From: an uncultured Methylococcaceae bacterium
Lineage (GTDB): Bacteria; Pseudomonadota; Gammaproteobacteria; Methylococcales; Methylomonadaceae
NCBI GenBank assembly: GCA_903863905.1
Contig: CAIPDT010000165.1
Coordinates: 1 to 38,529, forward strand
Direction: 5' to 3'
DNA length: 38,529 nucleotides
Below are positions 18,321 through 29,200 of the stretch, in pieces (position 1 is the stretch's first letter; the number at the start of each line of letters is the position of its first letter). The position numbers were made by a program, and so were the translations under genes. The notes under the pieces are model-generated. The model did no database searches. It was not told the DNA's origin and saw nothing but the letters and a program-made list of their open reading frames with translations.

Positions 18321-19419
18321 ATGCAAGAAATAAATCCGATTAAAAACAAAATAGCCGACCTAAAAAGCCGTGGCGAGTCTCTTAGGGGGTATCTTTGACT
18401 TTGATATCAAAAGTGAGCGCTTAACCGAAGTCTTACGCGAGTTAGAAAACCCTAAAATCTGGGACAATCCTGATCAAGCCCAAGCCTTAGGTAAAGAACG
18501 CGGTCAATTAGAAGTCATCGTTAATACCATCAATGATTTAGAGCGTGGCTTAACCGATGCTGAAGAATTAGTGCTCATGGCCTTTGAAGAAGAGGATGAA
18601 GAAACGGTTGATATCGTCATTGATGACTTAGCCCACTTTGAAAAAAGAGTGGCAGCTCTTGAATTTCGCCGCATGTTTTCTGGCGAAATGGACCCAAATA
18701 ATGCCTTTTTAGATATTCAATCTGGCTCCGGTGGTACCGAAGCACAAGATTGGGCGTCTATCATTGAACGAATGTTTTTACGTTGGGGCGAGCGCAAAGG
18801 CTTTAAAACTGAACTAATTGAAGAATCTCAAGGTGATGTCGCGGGTATTAAAAGCGCCACCATTAAATTCGAAGGTGAATACGCCTTTGGTTGGTTACGC
18901 ACTGAAACCGGTGTACATCGCTTAGTAAGAAAATCTCCCTTTGACTCTGGCAATCGTCGCCATACTTCTTTTGCCTCGGTGTTTGTGTCTCCTGAAATCA
19001 ATGATGATATTGACATCGATCTTAATCCAGCCGATATTCGTGTCGATGTGTACCGTGCCAGCGGCGCCGGTGGTCAACATATTAATAAAACAGAGTCGGC
19101 CGTGCGTATGACGCATAACCCAACGGGCATCGTTGTGCAATGTCAAAGCGACCGCTCTCAACATAAAAACCGTGATACCGCAATGAAGCAATTAAAAGCT
19201 AAATTGTATGAATTAGAAATGCGTAAACGTAGCGAAACGGCTCAAGCGCTTGAAGATACTAAGTCGGATATCGGTTGGGGCAGCCAAATTCGGTCTTATG
19301 TATTAGACCAATCTCGCATTAAAGATCTACGCACAGGTGTCGAAACCGGCAATACTCAAGCAGTTTTAGATGGCGATCTTGACCAATTTATTGAAGCTAG
19401 CTTAAAAAGCGGACTATAA
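18321..19419 (+). CDS. prfB: Peptide chain release factor 2, made through a programmed +1 frameshift
   Basis: RF2 terminates translation at UGA and UAA. Reading frame 1 runs from ATG 18321 for 25 codons ([14 protein letters not shown]... to RGYL) and meets TGA at 18396. Shifting +1 at CTT gives GAC and continues as [12 protein letters not shown] to the stop at 19419, 365 residues in all, the length of E. coli RF2. Motifs: [13 protein letters not shown], containing the SPF stop-codon recognition tripeptide, and the catalytic GGQ in [13 protein letters not shown]. The C-terminus [15 protein letters not shown] is typical. A naive start at 18370 would miss the first codons and is wrong. lysS follows after 42 bases, as in E. 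coli, so the pair is probably one operon. Autoregulation by RF2 level is known for this arrangement. Confidence 0.96.
18384..18399 (+). promoter_or_regulatory. prfB programmed +1 frameshift signal
   Basis: The sequence AGGGGGTATCTTTGAC contains the internal Shine-Dalgarno AGGGGG, the 3-base spacer TAT, the slippery CTT, the in-frame TGA and the following C. It is identical to the classical bacterial RF2 recoding site. When RF2 is scarce, the ribosome pauses at TGA-C and slips forward one base. Confidence 0.97.
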
Positions 19420-19461
19420 CTCTAGACTCAACGCAACTATTAAAAAACCTATTAAAAAATC

Positions 19462-20961
19462 ATGTCAGACATACAACAAGACGAACAAGAACAAATTAAA
19501 CAACGCCGTAGCAAACTGAATGAACTACGTGAAAATGGCGGCATCGCCTTCCCTACTGACTTTCGTCGTAATGTCGTTGCGGGAGAATTGCTGGCCAAAT
19601 ATGGTTCAAAGACTAAAGAAGAGTTAGAAACCGCTGCAGTACGCGTTAAATTGGCTGGGCGGATCATGACTCGTCGCATCATGGGTAAAGCCAGCTTTGC
19701 GCATATTCAGGACATGTCAGGCAAAATCCAATTGTATGTGACTCGTGACATGTTACCCGAGAACTTTTATAACGAACAATTTAAAAAGTGGGATATTGGT
19801 GACATCATCGGTACAGAAGGGGTTTTATTTATCACTCAAACTGGGGAATTAAGCGTTAAGGTTGATGATATTCGTTTACTGACCAAGGCCCTACGCCCAT
19901 TGCCTGAAAAGTTTCATGGTATTGCTGATCAAGAAATCAAATACAGACAACGTTATCTGGATTTGATCATGAGTGAGCAATCTCGCGATACGTTCTTAAT
20001 TCGTTCAAAGATTGTGGCTTATATTCGTCAATTTTTAACAGACCGTCAGTTTTTAGAAGTTGAAACACCCATGATGCAAGTCATTCCAGGGGGTGCGACG
20101 GCAAGACCCTTTACAACGCATCACAATGCGTTAGACATGGATATGTTTTTACGTATTGCACCAGAACTGTACTTGAAACGTCTGGTTGTTGGGGGCTTTG
20201 AGCGAGTATTTGAAATCAATCGCAACTTCCGCAATGAAGGCTTATCAACTCGCCACAATCCAGAATTTACCATGTTAGAGTTTTACCAAGCCTACGCTGA
20301 ATATCAAGACCTCATGGATTTAACCGAAGCAATGCTACGCGGTATTGCTGTTGAAGTTGTTGGTCAAACCGTGGTGACTTATCAAGGTGAGCAATACGAT
20401 TTTGGTCAACCCTTTGATCGTATGACTGTTAATGAGTCTATCTTGCACTTTAACCCTAATTTAACAGCCAGTGATCTTGAATCTAGGGAAGCGGCTTTAA
20501 AAGTAGCTCAGACTTTACACATTCCGGTTAAAGACAGTTATGGTTTAGGCAAAATACAAATTGAGATCTTTGAGAAAACAGTAGAAAGTCGTTTAATGAA
20601 CCCCACCTTCATTACAGCTTATCCTGTTGAAGTGTCACCCTTGGCCAGACGTAACGACGAAAACCCACATGTAACGGATCGTTTTGAGTTCTTTGTGGGG
20701 GGTCGCGAAATCGCTAATGGCTTTACCGAGTTAAATGATGCTGAAGATCAAGCGGCTCGTTTTCAAACCCAAGTTGAAGAAAAAGAAGCCGGCGATGATG
20801 AAGCTATGCACTTTGACGCGGACTATATCGTCGCTTTAGAACATGGTATGCCGCCAACAGCCGGAGAAGGCATTGGTATTGATCGTTTAGTCATGTTATT
20901 TACGGATGCGCCCTCTATCCGTGATGTACTATTGTTTCCACACATGCGTCCTAGAAACTAA
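19462..20961 (+). CDS. lysS: Lysyl-tRNA synthetase, class II
   Basis: 499 residues, normal for LysS, which charges tRNA-Lys in the cytoplasm. The N-terminal OB-fold anticodon-binding domain covers about residues 60-145 ([21 protein letters not shown]). Class II motif 2 is [20 protein letters not shown]; motif 3 is [14 protein letters not shown] near the C-terminus, followed by the usual end [11 protein letters not shown]. The upstream bases are A-rich without a clear Shine-Dalgarno; the ATG at 19462 fits the homologous start MSxxxQDE. Second gene after prfB. A hairpin follows about 30 bases after the stop. Confidence 0.96.
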   Translation: MSDIQQDEQEQIKQRRSKLNELRENGGIAFPTDFRRNVVAGELLAKYGSKTKEELETAAVRVKLAGRIMTRRIMGKASFAHIQDMSGKIQLYVTRDMLPENFYNEQFKKWDIGDIIGTEGVLFITQTGELSVKVDDIRLLTKALRPLPEKFHGIADQEIKYRQRYLDLIMSEQSRDTFLIRSKIVAYIRQFLTDRQFLEVETPMMQVIPGGATARPFTTHHNALDMDMFLRIAPELYLKRLVVGGFERVFEINRNFRNEGLSTRHNPEFTMLEFYQAYAEYQDLMDLTEAMLRGIAVEVVGQTVVTYQGEQYDFGQPFDRMTVNESILHFNPNLTASDLESREAALKVAQTLHIPVKDSYGLGKIQIEIFEKTVESRLMNPTFITAYPVEVSPLARRNDENPHVTDRFEFFVGGREIANGFTELNDAEDQAARFQTQVEEKEAGDDEAMHFDADYIVALEHGMPPTAGEGIGIDRLVMLFTDAPSIRDVLLFPHMRPRN

Positions 20962-20990
20962 TATTCAAAACAAGATTTACTTATCAACCG

Positions 20991-21025
20991 TGAAGCGCAT
21001 TTATCTATCGAGACAATGCGCTTCA
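20991..21025. terminator. Hairpin between convergent lysS and gloB
   Basis: Perfect 11-base arms TGAAGCGCATT (20991-21001) and AATGCGCTTCA (21015-21025) around a 13-base loop. It is placed between two convergent genes, as expected of a bidirectional terminator, but there is no T-run directly after it on either strand. Confidence 0.5.
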
Positions 21026-21108
21026 GTCGAGTTAAGAAAATCCTGAACCATTATTTTTTCCTAAAGCAATATTAAGTTACCTTTATGGGTGTTGGCTTAT
21101 TGTCCGCC

Positions 21109-21879
21109 TTACCAATTATCTTTACGTTTTCGTAACTCAGTAAACACGCGTACTGGGGGTACGCCTATTAAGCCTAGTGTTTTTTGCACACCTAAACTAT
21201 CGACTCTTAAAAAAGGATTGGTGACCCTCTCTTGCTCAATTGTGGAAGGAACGGTTGATTTTTGCTCCGCCCTTAATTGCGCCACTATACGCATTTTCTC
21301 TTGTAAGCATTCATTATCGGGCTCAATACTTAAAGCAAATCGTCCATTAGCTTCCGTATATTCATGGGCACAATACACGCGAGTATCTGCTGGCAATTCT
21401 TTGAGCTGCTGTAAAGACCGATACATCTCCTCTGGAGTCCCTTCAAACAATCGCCCACACCCCATCACAAACAGCGTGTCTCCGCAAAATACGGCTTGAT
21501 CTTCTGTAAAATAATAAACAATATGACCATTCGTATGGCCATGCGTCTCAAATACTTGAATCGGATGCGCTCCCAAAGTAATCACATCACCCGCTTTAAG
21601 ACCTTGATCAATACCCGGAATTCGATCCCAATCCACTTCCGCCGCTACTATTTGACACCCCGTTTTCTGCTTTAAAACTACATTAGCGCCAACATGATCC
21701 AAATGATGATGGGTATTTAAGATATAAGTCAGTTGCCAATTCATTTCCGCGAGGTAATCTAAAACTGGCTTTGCTTCAGCAGGATCAATAACTGCTGTTT
21801 CACCGGAAACATCATCATGAATTAAATAAATATAATTATCCGTTAAAACCAATAATTGTTTAATTGTTAACATATTCAT
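21109..21879 (-). CDS. gloB: Hydroxyacylglutathione hydrolase (glyoxalase II)
   Basis: A 256-residue metallo-beta-lactamase-fold enzyme that hydrolyses S-lactoylglutathione in methylglyoxal detoxification. Zinc-binding motif THHHLDHVG, then ETHGHTNGHIVYYF, AVFCGDTLFVMGCGRLFEG and CAHEYTEAN give all the metal ligands. The C-terminal HAGH region ends PPVRVFTELRKRKDNW. Start: the frame is open upstream to 21933, but AAAAGGT lies 5 bases before the ATG at 21879 and the resulting MNMLTIKQLLVLTDNYIYL matches the family start. A second ATG at 21873 is the alternative. The rejected extension also overlaps an inverted repeat in the promoter region. Divergent from cheR. Confidence 0.95.
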   Translation of the reverse strand: MNMLTIKQLLVLTDNYIYLIHDDVSGETAVIDPAEAKPVLDYLAEMNWQLTYILNTHHHLDHVGANVVLKQKTGCQIVAAEVDWDRIPGIDQGLKAGDVITLGAHPIQVFETHGHTNGHIVYYFTEDQAVFCGDTLFVMGCGRLFEGTPEEMYRSLQQLKELPADTRVYCAHEYTEANGRFALSIEPDNECLQEKMRIVAQLRAEQKSTVPSTIEQERVTNPFLRVDSLGVQKTLGLIGVPPVRVFTELRKRKDNW

Positions 21880-21911
21880 ATCTACCTTTTTAATTAATTC
21901 CTTAACGAAAC

Positions 21912-21935
21912 TTATGCAAATTTTAACTTGCATAA
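21912..21935. promoter_or_regulatory. Inverted repeat between divergent gloB and cheR (possible operator)
   Basis: Perfect 8-base arms TTATGCAA (21912-21919) and TTGCATAA (21928-21935) around an 8-base spacer, lying 33 bases from the gloB start and 100 from the cheR start. A weak -35-like TTGCAT (21928) with TATACT at 21953 (19-base spacer) overlaps the right arm on the cheR side. Regulator unknown. Confidence 0.45.
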
Positions 21936-22035
21936 ATGCACCATTAGTCTAGTATACTCAACCTTAATCTAGCGTAAGCTATTAAAGTTATTAATATTGA
22001 TATTAATAAGTCACATACAAAAATAATTTTATACG

Positions 22036-22866
22036 ATGCAAACAGACGAAATAGAAATTGCAAAAATTGAAGTTGACTTATTATTAGAGGCCATTTACAG
22101 ACGTTATGGTTATGATTTTCGCAACTATTCTCGCTTAAGTCTAGAAAGACGTTTGACACAATTCCTGATAGACAAGCAATGCGCTTCCTATTCTGAAATT
22201 ATGGGCCGCTTATTAAGAGACAAAAACTACTTTTATGAGTTAAGTACTTATTTTTCAGTCTCTGTTACCGCACTCTTCAGAGACCCTTATTTTTATAGTG
22301 CCTTAAGAGAGAAAGTACTCCCTTTTTTAAAAACTTGGCCCTACTTCAAAATATGGCATGCAGGATGCGCTACCGGTGAAGAAGCCTATTCAATGGCCAT
22401 CCTTTTAAACGATGAACAACTGTTAAATAGAGCTATGTTATATGGCACAGATATTAGTCAATCTGCCTTAGAAACTGCTAAGGCCGGCGTATATCCTTTA
22501 GATATAGTCAAAAAAGGCAGTGTTAATTATTTAAAATCGGGGGGTTCAGCTTCATTATCCAATTATTATCATGCACGCTATGACAATGCTGTTTTAAAGT
22601 CATCACTTAATAAAGGCATTACCTTTAGTTTACATAACCTAGTCATTGATAAAAGCTTTGGAGAAATGCAAATGATTGTTTGTAGAAACGTGCTGATTTA
22701 TTTTAACCAAGACCTCAAAAACCAAGTCTTGCAACTGTTTTGGGAAAGTTTGGAATACGGTGGTTTTCTATGTTTAGGTGATACTGAATCACTGATGTTT
22801 ACCTCCGTTGCTGATAAATTTATAACCGTAGATGAAAATGCCAAAATATATAAGAAAAAAATATGA
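22036..22866 (+). CDS. cheR: CheR-type chemoreceptor glutamate methyltransferase
   Basis: A 276-residue SAM-dependent methyltransferase of the CheR family, which methylates glutamates of chemoreceptors. The N-terminal helical CheR_N domain contains YGYDFRNYSRLSLERRL; SVTALFRDPYFY is the family's NxTxFFRDP. The SAM-binding loop is WHAGCATGEEAYSMAI, followed by GTDIS and the conserved CRNVLIYFNQ. No Shine-Dalgarno is visible before the ATG. It leads a signalling cluster (hybrid kinase 55 bases downstream). No chemoreceptor and no CheB methylesterase is encoded here, so the substrate may be a distant receptor or a non-classical partner. The frame is intact. Confidence 0.9.
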   Translation: MQTDEIEIAKIEVDLLLEAIYRRYGYDFRNYSRLSLERRLTQFLIDKQCASYSEIMGRLLRDKNYFYELSTYFSVSVTALFRDPYFYSALREKVLPFLKTWPYFKIWHAGCATGEEAYSMAILLNDEQLLNRAMLYGTDISQSALETAKAGVYPLDIVKKGSVNYLKSGGSASLSNYYHARYDNAVLKSSLNKGITFSLHNLVIDKSFGEMQMIVCRNVLIYFNQDLKNQVLQLFWESLEYGGFLCLGDTESLMFTSVADKFITVDENAKIYKKKI

Positions 22867-22921
22867 CGTATTGATATTAAATTTCTTAATTAAATATCAA
22901 TTCTATAGTTAGGAGATTTTA

Positions 22922-25138
22922 ATGCCAGAAGTTTATATTCTTATAGTTGATGACATGCCCAAGAATCTGTTTGCGCTTGAAAAAGTGCTAAACAATCTTG
23001 ACGTCATTGTCATTAAAGCCTCTAGCGGACAAGAAGCTTTAGGACTCACCTTACAATATGATTTTGCCTTAGCCATCCTTGATGTTCAAATGCCCGAAAT
23101 GGACGGCTATGAACTGGCCAATTTTTTACTCGGTGATCCTGCGACCTGTCGTATCCCTATTATATTTTTAACAGCTGCGTTTACCGATGAGCAGCACTCT
23201 TTTAAAGGTTATGAAAGAGGGGCTGTTGACTACATTGTTAAACCTTTTGATCAGACTATTTTTCTCAGCAAAGTCAGAGTATTTTTGGAATTGGCCCGCT
23301 ATAGAATTAGTCTAGAACACACCGTTGAAGAAAGAACCAGTGCGTTATTAGAAGAAAGTAATAAACTCCGCTTACTCATTGAAAATACACCAGACTGTAT
23401 TTTTAACCTTGATCATGAAGGAAATATCATTTTCATTAATCAACTCGGCGCCAATAAAGCATTTATTGGGACCTCTGTTTATCAGTTTTTTAATCAAAAC
23501 AATATAGCATTAGAAAAAAACGCCTTACACAAGGTATTCACGGAAAATAAAATTGTTGAATTCGAATCGAACATGAAACTACCGTGGCATGAATACAGCA
23601 ATTTTTATAATCATAGATTAGTGCCTATCGTTCGTGAAAACATAACGGAATGTATTCAAATATCACGTGATATCACCCATTTAAAAATAGCCGATGAAGC
23701 CCGCTTAAAACTTGTTCAAGCTGAAGCTAATAACCAAGCAAAAAGTAAATTTTTAGCCAGTATGAGCCATGAAATTCGTACTCCGATGAATGCGGTTCTA
23801 GGGTATGCGCAACTCATGCGTAGAGAAGGCAGTTTAACAAGACAACAAAAAGAATATCTAGATATTATTGATCGCAGTGGCGAACATCTTTTACTGTTAA
23901 TAGACTCCGTGCTTGATATGGCAAAAATTGAAGCCGGTCAAATGAAATTAACACCGGTAAAAACTAGCTTTGCCAATATACTCAATGATATTGAGCGGAT
24001 GTTTCTATTATCCACAAAGAAGAAAGGGCTAAAATTAAATGTCAACTATTCGGATGATTTACCAGACTGGATCCTAATAGATGCCAATAAAGTGCGTCAA
24101 GTACTCATCAACCTATTAGGAAATGCTTTAAAATTTTCTGATCATGGAAAAATTGAACTACGTACCGGTGTATTTAAGCGCGATAAGAGTAAAGTATGGC
24201 TCTATGTTGAGATTGAAGACAATGGATGTGGTATTGAAGCTGAAAAATTAAGTAGTATTTTTAATGTGTTTGAACAAGCTGAGTCGGGGGCCAAACAAGT
24301 AGGCGCCGGACTAGGCTTGGCTGTCAGTAATGAATTTGCTCAGCTAATGGGAGGTTCAATCAACGTACAAAGTGAACTCTCAAAGGGCAGTATCTTTAGA
24401 TTTGAGTTTATTGCCGAACTGACTCTGGATGAACCTAAACAAGAAGCCTGTCAAACCGTTATTGGTATAAACCTTGACCATAACGAACCCCCACTGGTTC
24501 TTGTTGTAGAAGATGAAATTGACAACTTAAATATGATAGGCAAAATGTTAAGCTCTGTCGGTTTTAATATTCGATTAGTCACTAATGGCCAAGATGCTCT
24601 TAATGCTATTTCAAAAGAAGACTTACCCTCTATCATTATTTTAGATCTAAAAATGCAAGACATGGATGGCATTGAGGTAGCTCAGCATATTAGAATGCAA
24701 TCCAAAAGCCACTTAATTCCTATTCTAATGATTTCTGCTTCACCCTCCCCTTTAAATATAGAAAGAGCCATCAATAATGGTGTCAATAAGTTCTTATGTA
24801 AACCTGTTCGAGAACACTTGCTTTTTGATGAAATCAAAAATTTAATACACATTGACTATATTTATGCAGACAATGAAATAACCATAGAAACTGATGGGCA
24901 AAATCACATTCCGTTGAATTCTAACATGCTAGAAACATTAACGCTTTCAATGCGCTTAGACCTTTTAAAAGCAATTAAAAGTGGTTATATCAACACCATT
25001 GAAGAGTGTGTCACTAAAATTGAATCTTACAATGGCTCTATTGGACACAAACTTAGAGTTATCACTGAAAAATTTGACTACGCTACTTTAATCAAATTAC
25101 TAGAAAGTACGATAGAGCAAACTCATGACCCAAAATGA
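22922..25138 (+). CDS. Cytosolic hybrid histidine kinase, REC-PAS-HisKA-HATPase-REC
   Basis: 738 residues with no membrane segment. The N-terminal receiver (residues ~4-125) has the acidic pair D10 D11 and phosphoacceptor D54 (LDVQMPEMDG), then Lys in YIVKPFD. A short coiled segment leads to PAS (~145-255) and HisKA with H283 in SMSHEIRTP. The HATPase has N-box NLLGNALKFSD, G1 EDNGCGIE and G2 GAGLGLAV. The second receiver has D575 (LDLKMQDMDG) and KFLCKPV. The last ~85 residues are helical and polar; no Hpt-type histidine motif was recognised. AGGAG lies 6 bases before the start. It overlaps the following HD-GYP gene by 14 bases, so translation is probably coupled and the HD-GYP regulator is a likely output. 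Confidence 0.92.
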   Translation: MPEVYILIVDDMPKNLFALEKVLNNLDVIVIKASSGQEALGLTLQYDFALAILDVQMPEMDGYELANFLLGDPATCRIPIIFLTAAFTDEQHSFKGYERGAVDYIVKPFDQTIFLSKVRVFLELARYRISLEHTVEERTSALLEESNKLRLLIENTPDCIFNLDHEGNIIFINQLGANKAFIGTSVYQFFNQNNIALEKNALHKVFTENKIVEFESNMKLPWHEYSNFYNHRLVPIVRENITECIQISRDITHLKIADEARLKLVQAEANNQAKSKFLASMSHEIRTPMNAVLGYAQLMRREGSLTRQQKEYLDIIDRSGEHLLLLIDSVLDMAKIEAGQMKLTPVKTSFANILNDIERMFLLSTKKKGLKLNVNYSDDLPDWILIDANKVRQVLINLLGNALKFSDHGKIELRTGVFKRDKSKVWLYVEIEDNGCGIEAEKLSSIFNVFEQAESGAKQVGAGLGLAVSNEFAQLMGGSINVQSELSKGSIFRFEFIAELTLDEPKQEACQTVIGINLDHNEPPLVLVVEDEIDNLNMIGKMLSSVGFNIRLVTNGQDALNAISKEDLPSIIILDLKMQDMDGIEVAQHIRMQSKSHLIPILMISASPSPLNIERAINNGVNKFLCKPVREHLLFDEIKNLIHIDYIYADNEITIETDGQNHIPLNSNMLETLTLSMRLDLLKAIKSGYINTIEECVTKIESYNGSIGHKLRVITEKFDYATLIKLLESTIEQTHDPK

Positions 25139-26246
25139 TTATCAATATAACATTCTCATTGTAGATGACACCCCAGAAAATCTTCGCTTATTGGCGATGT
25201 CTCTTGTCTCTGAGGGTTATATTGTTAGAGTAGCGCCAAATGGACAGATGGCCATCAACATGGCACAAGACAAGATACCCGACATTATCATCTTAGATAT
25301 TGATATGCCAAATATGAATGGCTATGAAGTCGCTAATATTCTAAAAGCGGATGAGTCTTTTCAGTATGTACCCATCATTTTCTTAAGTGCATTTCAAGAT
25401 ACGCAAGCTAAAATTAAAGCCTTTAAGCATGGTGGAGTAGATTATGCTACAAAACCTTTTGTTGTCGAAGAGTTACTTGCTCGTATTAGTACCCATCTTG
25501 AACTTCATGATCTAAGGAAAAAACTTGAATGCCGGAATCAATCGTTAAATTTAACCATTCATGATCAAGAAGAAGAAATTTCTGCCGCACAACTTTCCAC
25601 TATTATCGCCTTAGCAAAATTAGCAGAGTCAAGGGATGATGACACTGGTTTGCATATTGACAGGGTAGGTTCCTACAGTCAATTACTCGCCAAAATTGCT
25701 CAAACAGAAAAAAACAAACGATTTAATATTGATGAAACCTTTGTAAACATGATTTATCATGCTTCAGCCCTACACGATATCGGTAAAGTAGGTATCGCTG
25801 ACGCCATTTTACAAAAACCCGGAAAACTAACTGATGACGAATTCGAAACCATGAAAAACCACCCTATGATTGGTTTCGAAACCCTAAATACGGTATTAAA
25901 AAGCTACCCAAATAACAAAATGGTACGCATGGGTTCTGACATAGCTAAATCACATCACGAACGCTGGAATGGTACTGGCTACCCAGAAGGACTACAAGGG
26001 GAAAACATCCCCTTAAGCGCCAGGATAGTTGCCATTGCTGATGTTTATGACGCCCTTAGAGCCAAACGATCTTACAAAATGCCTTTTAACCATGAACAAG
26101 CAGTGAACCTCATCCTAGAGGGGAGAGGCAATCATTTTGACCCCAAATTAATTAATCTATTTGAAGAAATTCATGCTGAATTTAATCGAATTTGGGTAGA
26201 TTTAACTTTACAAAAAAAAGACAATACATTTTCACTAACCTGTTAG
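25125..26246 (+). CDS. Response regulator with HD-GYP cyclic-di-GMP phosphodiesterase output
   Basis: 373 residues. The receiver occupies residues ~8-125, with D14 D15, phosphoacceptor D58 (LDIDMPNMNG) and Lys in ATKPFV. A linker helix leads to the HD-GYP domain (~155-355): the HD pair in HDIGKVGIAD (H217, D218), HPMIGFE, the combined HHERWNGTGYPEGL (GYP intact) and ADVYDALRAKR. All metal and GYP residues needed for c-di-GMP hydrolysis to GMP appear present, so it should be active. Its start lies inside the end of the upstream hybrid kinase gene (14-base overlap), which suggests that kinase is its phosphodonor. The large membrane kinase follows after 39 bases. Confidence 0.93.
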   Translation: MTQNDYQYNILIVDDTPENLRLLAMSLVSEGYIVRVAPNGQMAINMAQDKIPDIIILDIDMPNMNGYEVANILKADESFQYVPIIFLSAFQDTQAKIKAFKHGGVDYATKPFVVEELLARISTHLELHDLRKKLECRNQSLNLTIHDQEEEISAAQLSTIIALAKLAESRDDDTGLHIDRVGSYSQLLAKIAQTEKNKRFNIDETFVNMIYHASALHDIGKVGIADAILQKPGKLTDDEFETMKNHPMIGFETLNTVLKSYPNNKMVRMGSDIAKSHHERWNGTGYPEGLQGENIPLSARIVAIADVYDALRAKRSYKMPFNHEQAVNLILEGRGNHFDPKLINLFEEIHAEFNRIWVDLTLQKKDNTFSLTC

Positions 26247-26285
26247 TTAATCAGATAGCACAACATTAGTTTCCAGAGAACTCCT

Positions 26286-29200
26286 ATGCTAAAGAATATC
26301 AATATTAAAGGCTTATTTCTAATTGTATGCCTAATGTCCATATTTTCAATGATCACGGGTGGCGTTAGTCTATTCGGAATGAAACAATCCAACGATGGCT
26401 TACGAACTGTCTATCTTGATAGAACTATTTGCGTAGAACAACTCTCTGAAATAAAAGCTAAGTTACTATCTAATCGCCTTGCCGTGGCAAACTCGTTACT
26501 GTTCAAGGAAGAAACCACTAAAAACATAGATCTTATTAAGCAAAATATAATAGATATTGAACAACTGTGGCAAGAATACCGATCCACTAAAGCCACTGAG
26601 GAAGAGGAAAAATTATCTGACAAATTTGAAAAAGACAATAACCATCTTATACAAGAAGGTTTAAATTCAGCCATTGAACTGCTTCGCACCGGAAATTCAG
26701 CCGCGGTGGACACGGTCATTAAATCATCCATAAGACCTTTATTTACCCCTGTTGAAGAAGATATTAATCAACTCATTCAAATCCAATTAGATGTTGCTAA
26801 GCAAGAATATACCATTTCTCAAAGTCGCTATCAATTCAACAGCCTGACTATTATTGGTTTTCTTATTATCAAATTAATACTCGCTATCTATATTTTACGT
26901 TACTGTAAGATATTGATTTCAAAAGTTTCCTTATTAATCGATATCTCCCAACGAATTGCTGAAGGCCAATTAGATGTCGAAATTCCTGTCGATAGCAATG
27001 ATGAAATAGGACAATTAACATCGTCAATATCACAAATGCAAATGTCATTAAAAAGCACTAATGACATTAACGATAGCCAAAACTGGCTTAAAACTGGTCT
27101 TGCTAATATTAATCAAATTATCCTAGGACAAGACGACAAAACTTATTTAGCCTCAAAAATCATTAGTGAAATTGCTGAATATATTGATGCAAAAATAGGC
27201 GTTATTTATGTGGCAAATGGACAAAATAAAGACCTAGAATTAACATTGCTAGGTACCTACGCTTATACAGAACGTAAAAACTTATCAACGAAATTTAAAT
27301 TAGGCGAAGGCTTAGTTGGACAAGCGGCTTTAGAACGCAAACAAATCTTGCTACAGAATGCACCGGCTGACTATATTCATATTGTTTCTGGTCTTGGAGA
27401 AACCGTCCCTCGAAATATTTGTGTCACACCTATAATTTTTGACAACAAATTACAAGGTGTCTTAGAAATTGGCTCTCTCAATCCTTTAACCAAAATTCAA
27501 CTAGAATATTTAGAGCAAGTCGCTGAAATTACTGCATTAGCCTTTGAAATTGCCGAAGCAAAAATGCTAATGCTGTTACAAAAAGAAGAGTTACAAGCCA
27601 CTAACGATGAACTTAAAACTCAAGCTAGAGTGGTTGAAGAATCTCAACAAGAACTTAAAACCCAACAAACAGAACTGCAAAATATTAATGCGGAGCTAGA
27701 AACTCAAATACAACGGGTCAATGATTCTGAAGTTGAACTTAAAGCTCAACAAGTGGAATTGGAAGTTTCGAATGTCGAACTTCAAAACAAAAACACGTTG
27801 CTAGAACAACAAAAAGAAGTCAACGAACAGGCTAGACGTAATTTGACCGTTCAAACTGAAGAACTCGCATTAGCCAGTAAATATAAATCTGAGTTCTTAG
27901 CCAATATGTCACACGAATTACGCACCCCATTGAACAGTTTATTATTGTTGGCTCGTTCATTACGTGAAAATAAAGTTGGGAATCTCTCAGAAGACCAAGT
28001 GGAGACAGCAGGTGTTATTTACGATAGTGGTAGCGACCTATTAAACCTAATCAATGAAATTCTGGATTTATCAAAAATTGAATCTGGCAAAATGGAATTA
28101 AGAATAGAACCAGTTGATATAACAGAATTAATGCGAATTATTAATGTTCAATTTGCACCTATGGCGAAAAATCAAGGCGTTGAATTAAATATCACCTGTG
28201 ATAAAAACCTCCCTGAATCTATAACTACAGACGCTCAACGCTTAGGACAAGTCATCAAAAATCTGGTGGGTAATGCTCTAAAGTTTACGGAAAATGGCTC
28301 TGTTTCAATCTCCTTTGAATCCGTGCCTAACACTATTGACTTATCCCGCAGTCAATTAGACCCCACTAAAGCCTTAGCGATTAAAGTAACGGATACAGGT
28401 ATCGGCATCCCCTTAAACAAACAAAAAATAATTTTTGAAGCTTTTCAACAAGCTGACTCAGGAGATCGTAGACGCTTTGGTGGTACAGGTTTAGGCTTAT
28501 CCATCTCTCGTGAATTAGTCAGTCTATTAGGCGGAGAAATTCAATTAGTGAGTGAACCGGCCCAAGGATCTACATTTAGTATTTATATTCCTTATGAAGG
28601 ACACAATATAAAAACCTTTTCTTCTGTAGATAGCACAACGACCCTACCTATTCCTACCAAAACAAGTACAACCCCTTACTACAATAAAGTTATTGATTCA
28701 CCAAATGTTATGCCCAAAACACCTTTCACCGTTGATGACGATCGGGATAACATTAATCCCAATGATAGAGTTCTTTTAACGATTGAAGACGATACCCGAT
28801 TTGCGAAAATTTTAGCAGACATTGGCAGAGAAAGAGGTTTTAAATGTTTAGTGGCCTTAACGGGTGAAGAAGGATTGCAATTAGCCAAAAAATATAAACC
28901 TGACAGTATTGTCCTAGACTTACACTTACCCAAAATGGATGGGTGGGAAGTACTGACTCATCTTAAACAAAATGTAGATACTCGACACATTCCTGTCCAT
29001 ATCTTATCCTCAGAAGACCCTACTACGGAAGGATTACGTGTCGGTGCAATTGGCCATGCTAGGAAACCCGTTCTACGTGAAGATATTGAAGCAATACTCA
29101 TTCGTTTAGAACAAGCTTCTTCATCGTCTGAAAAAAGAGTTTTAGTCGTTGAAGATGACGAATTAATGCGACGTGAAACCGTCCGAAGCATTGGCTCAGA

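Noticed and set aside
18370-19419. RF2 read as a single frame starting inside the leader
   Set aside because: It omits the genuine start at 18321 and the recoding site; joining the frames gives the exact length of E. coli RF2.
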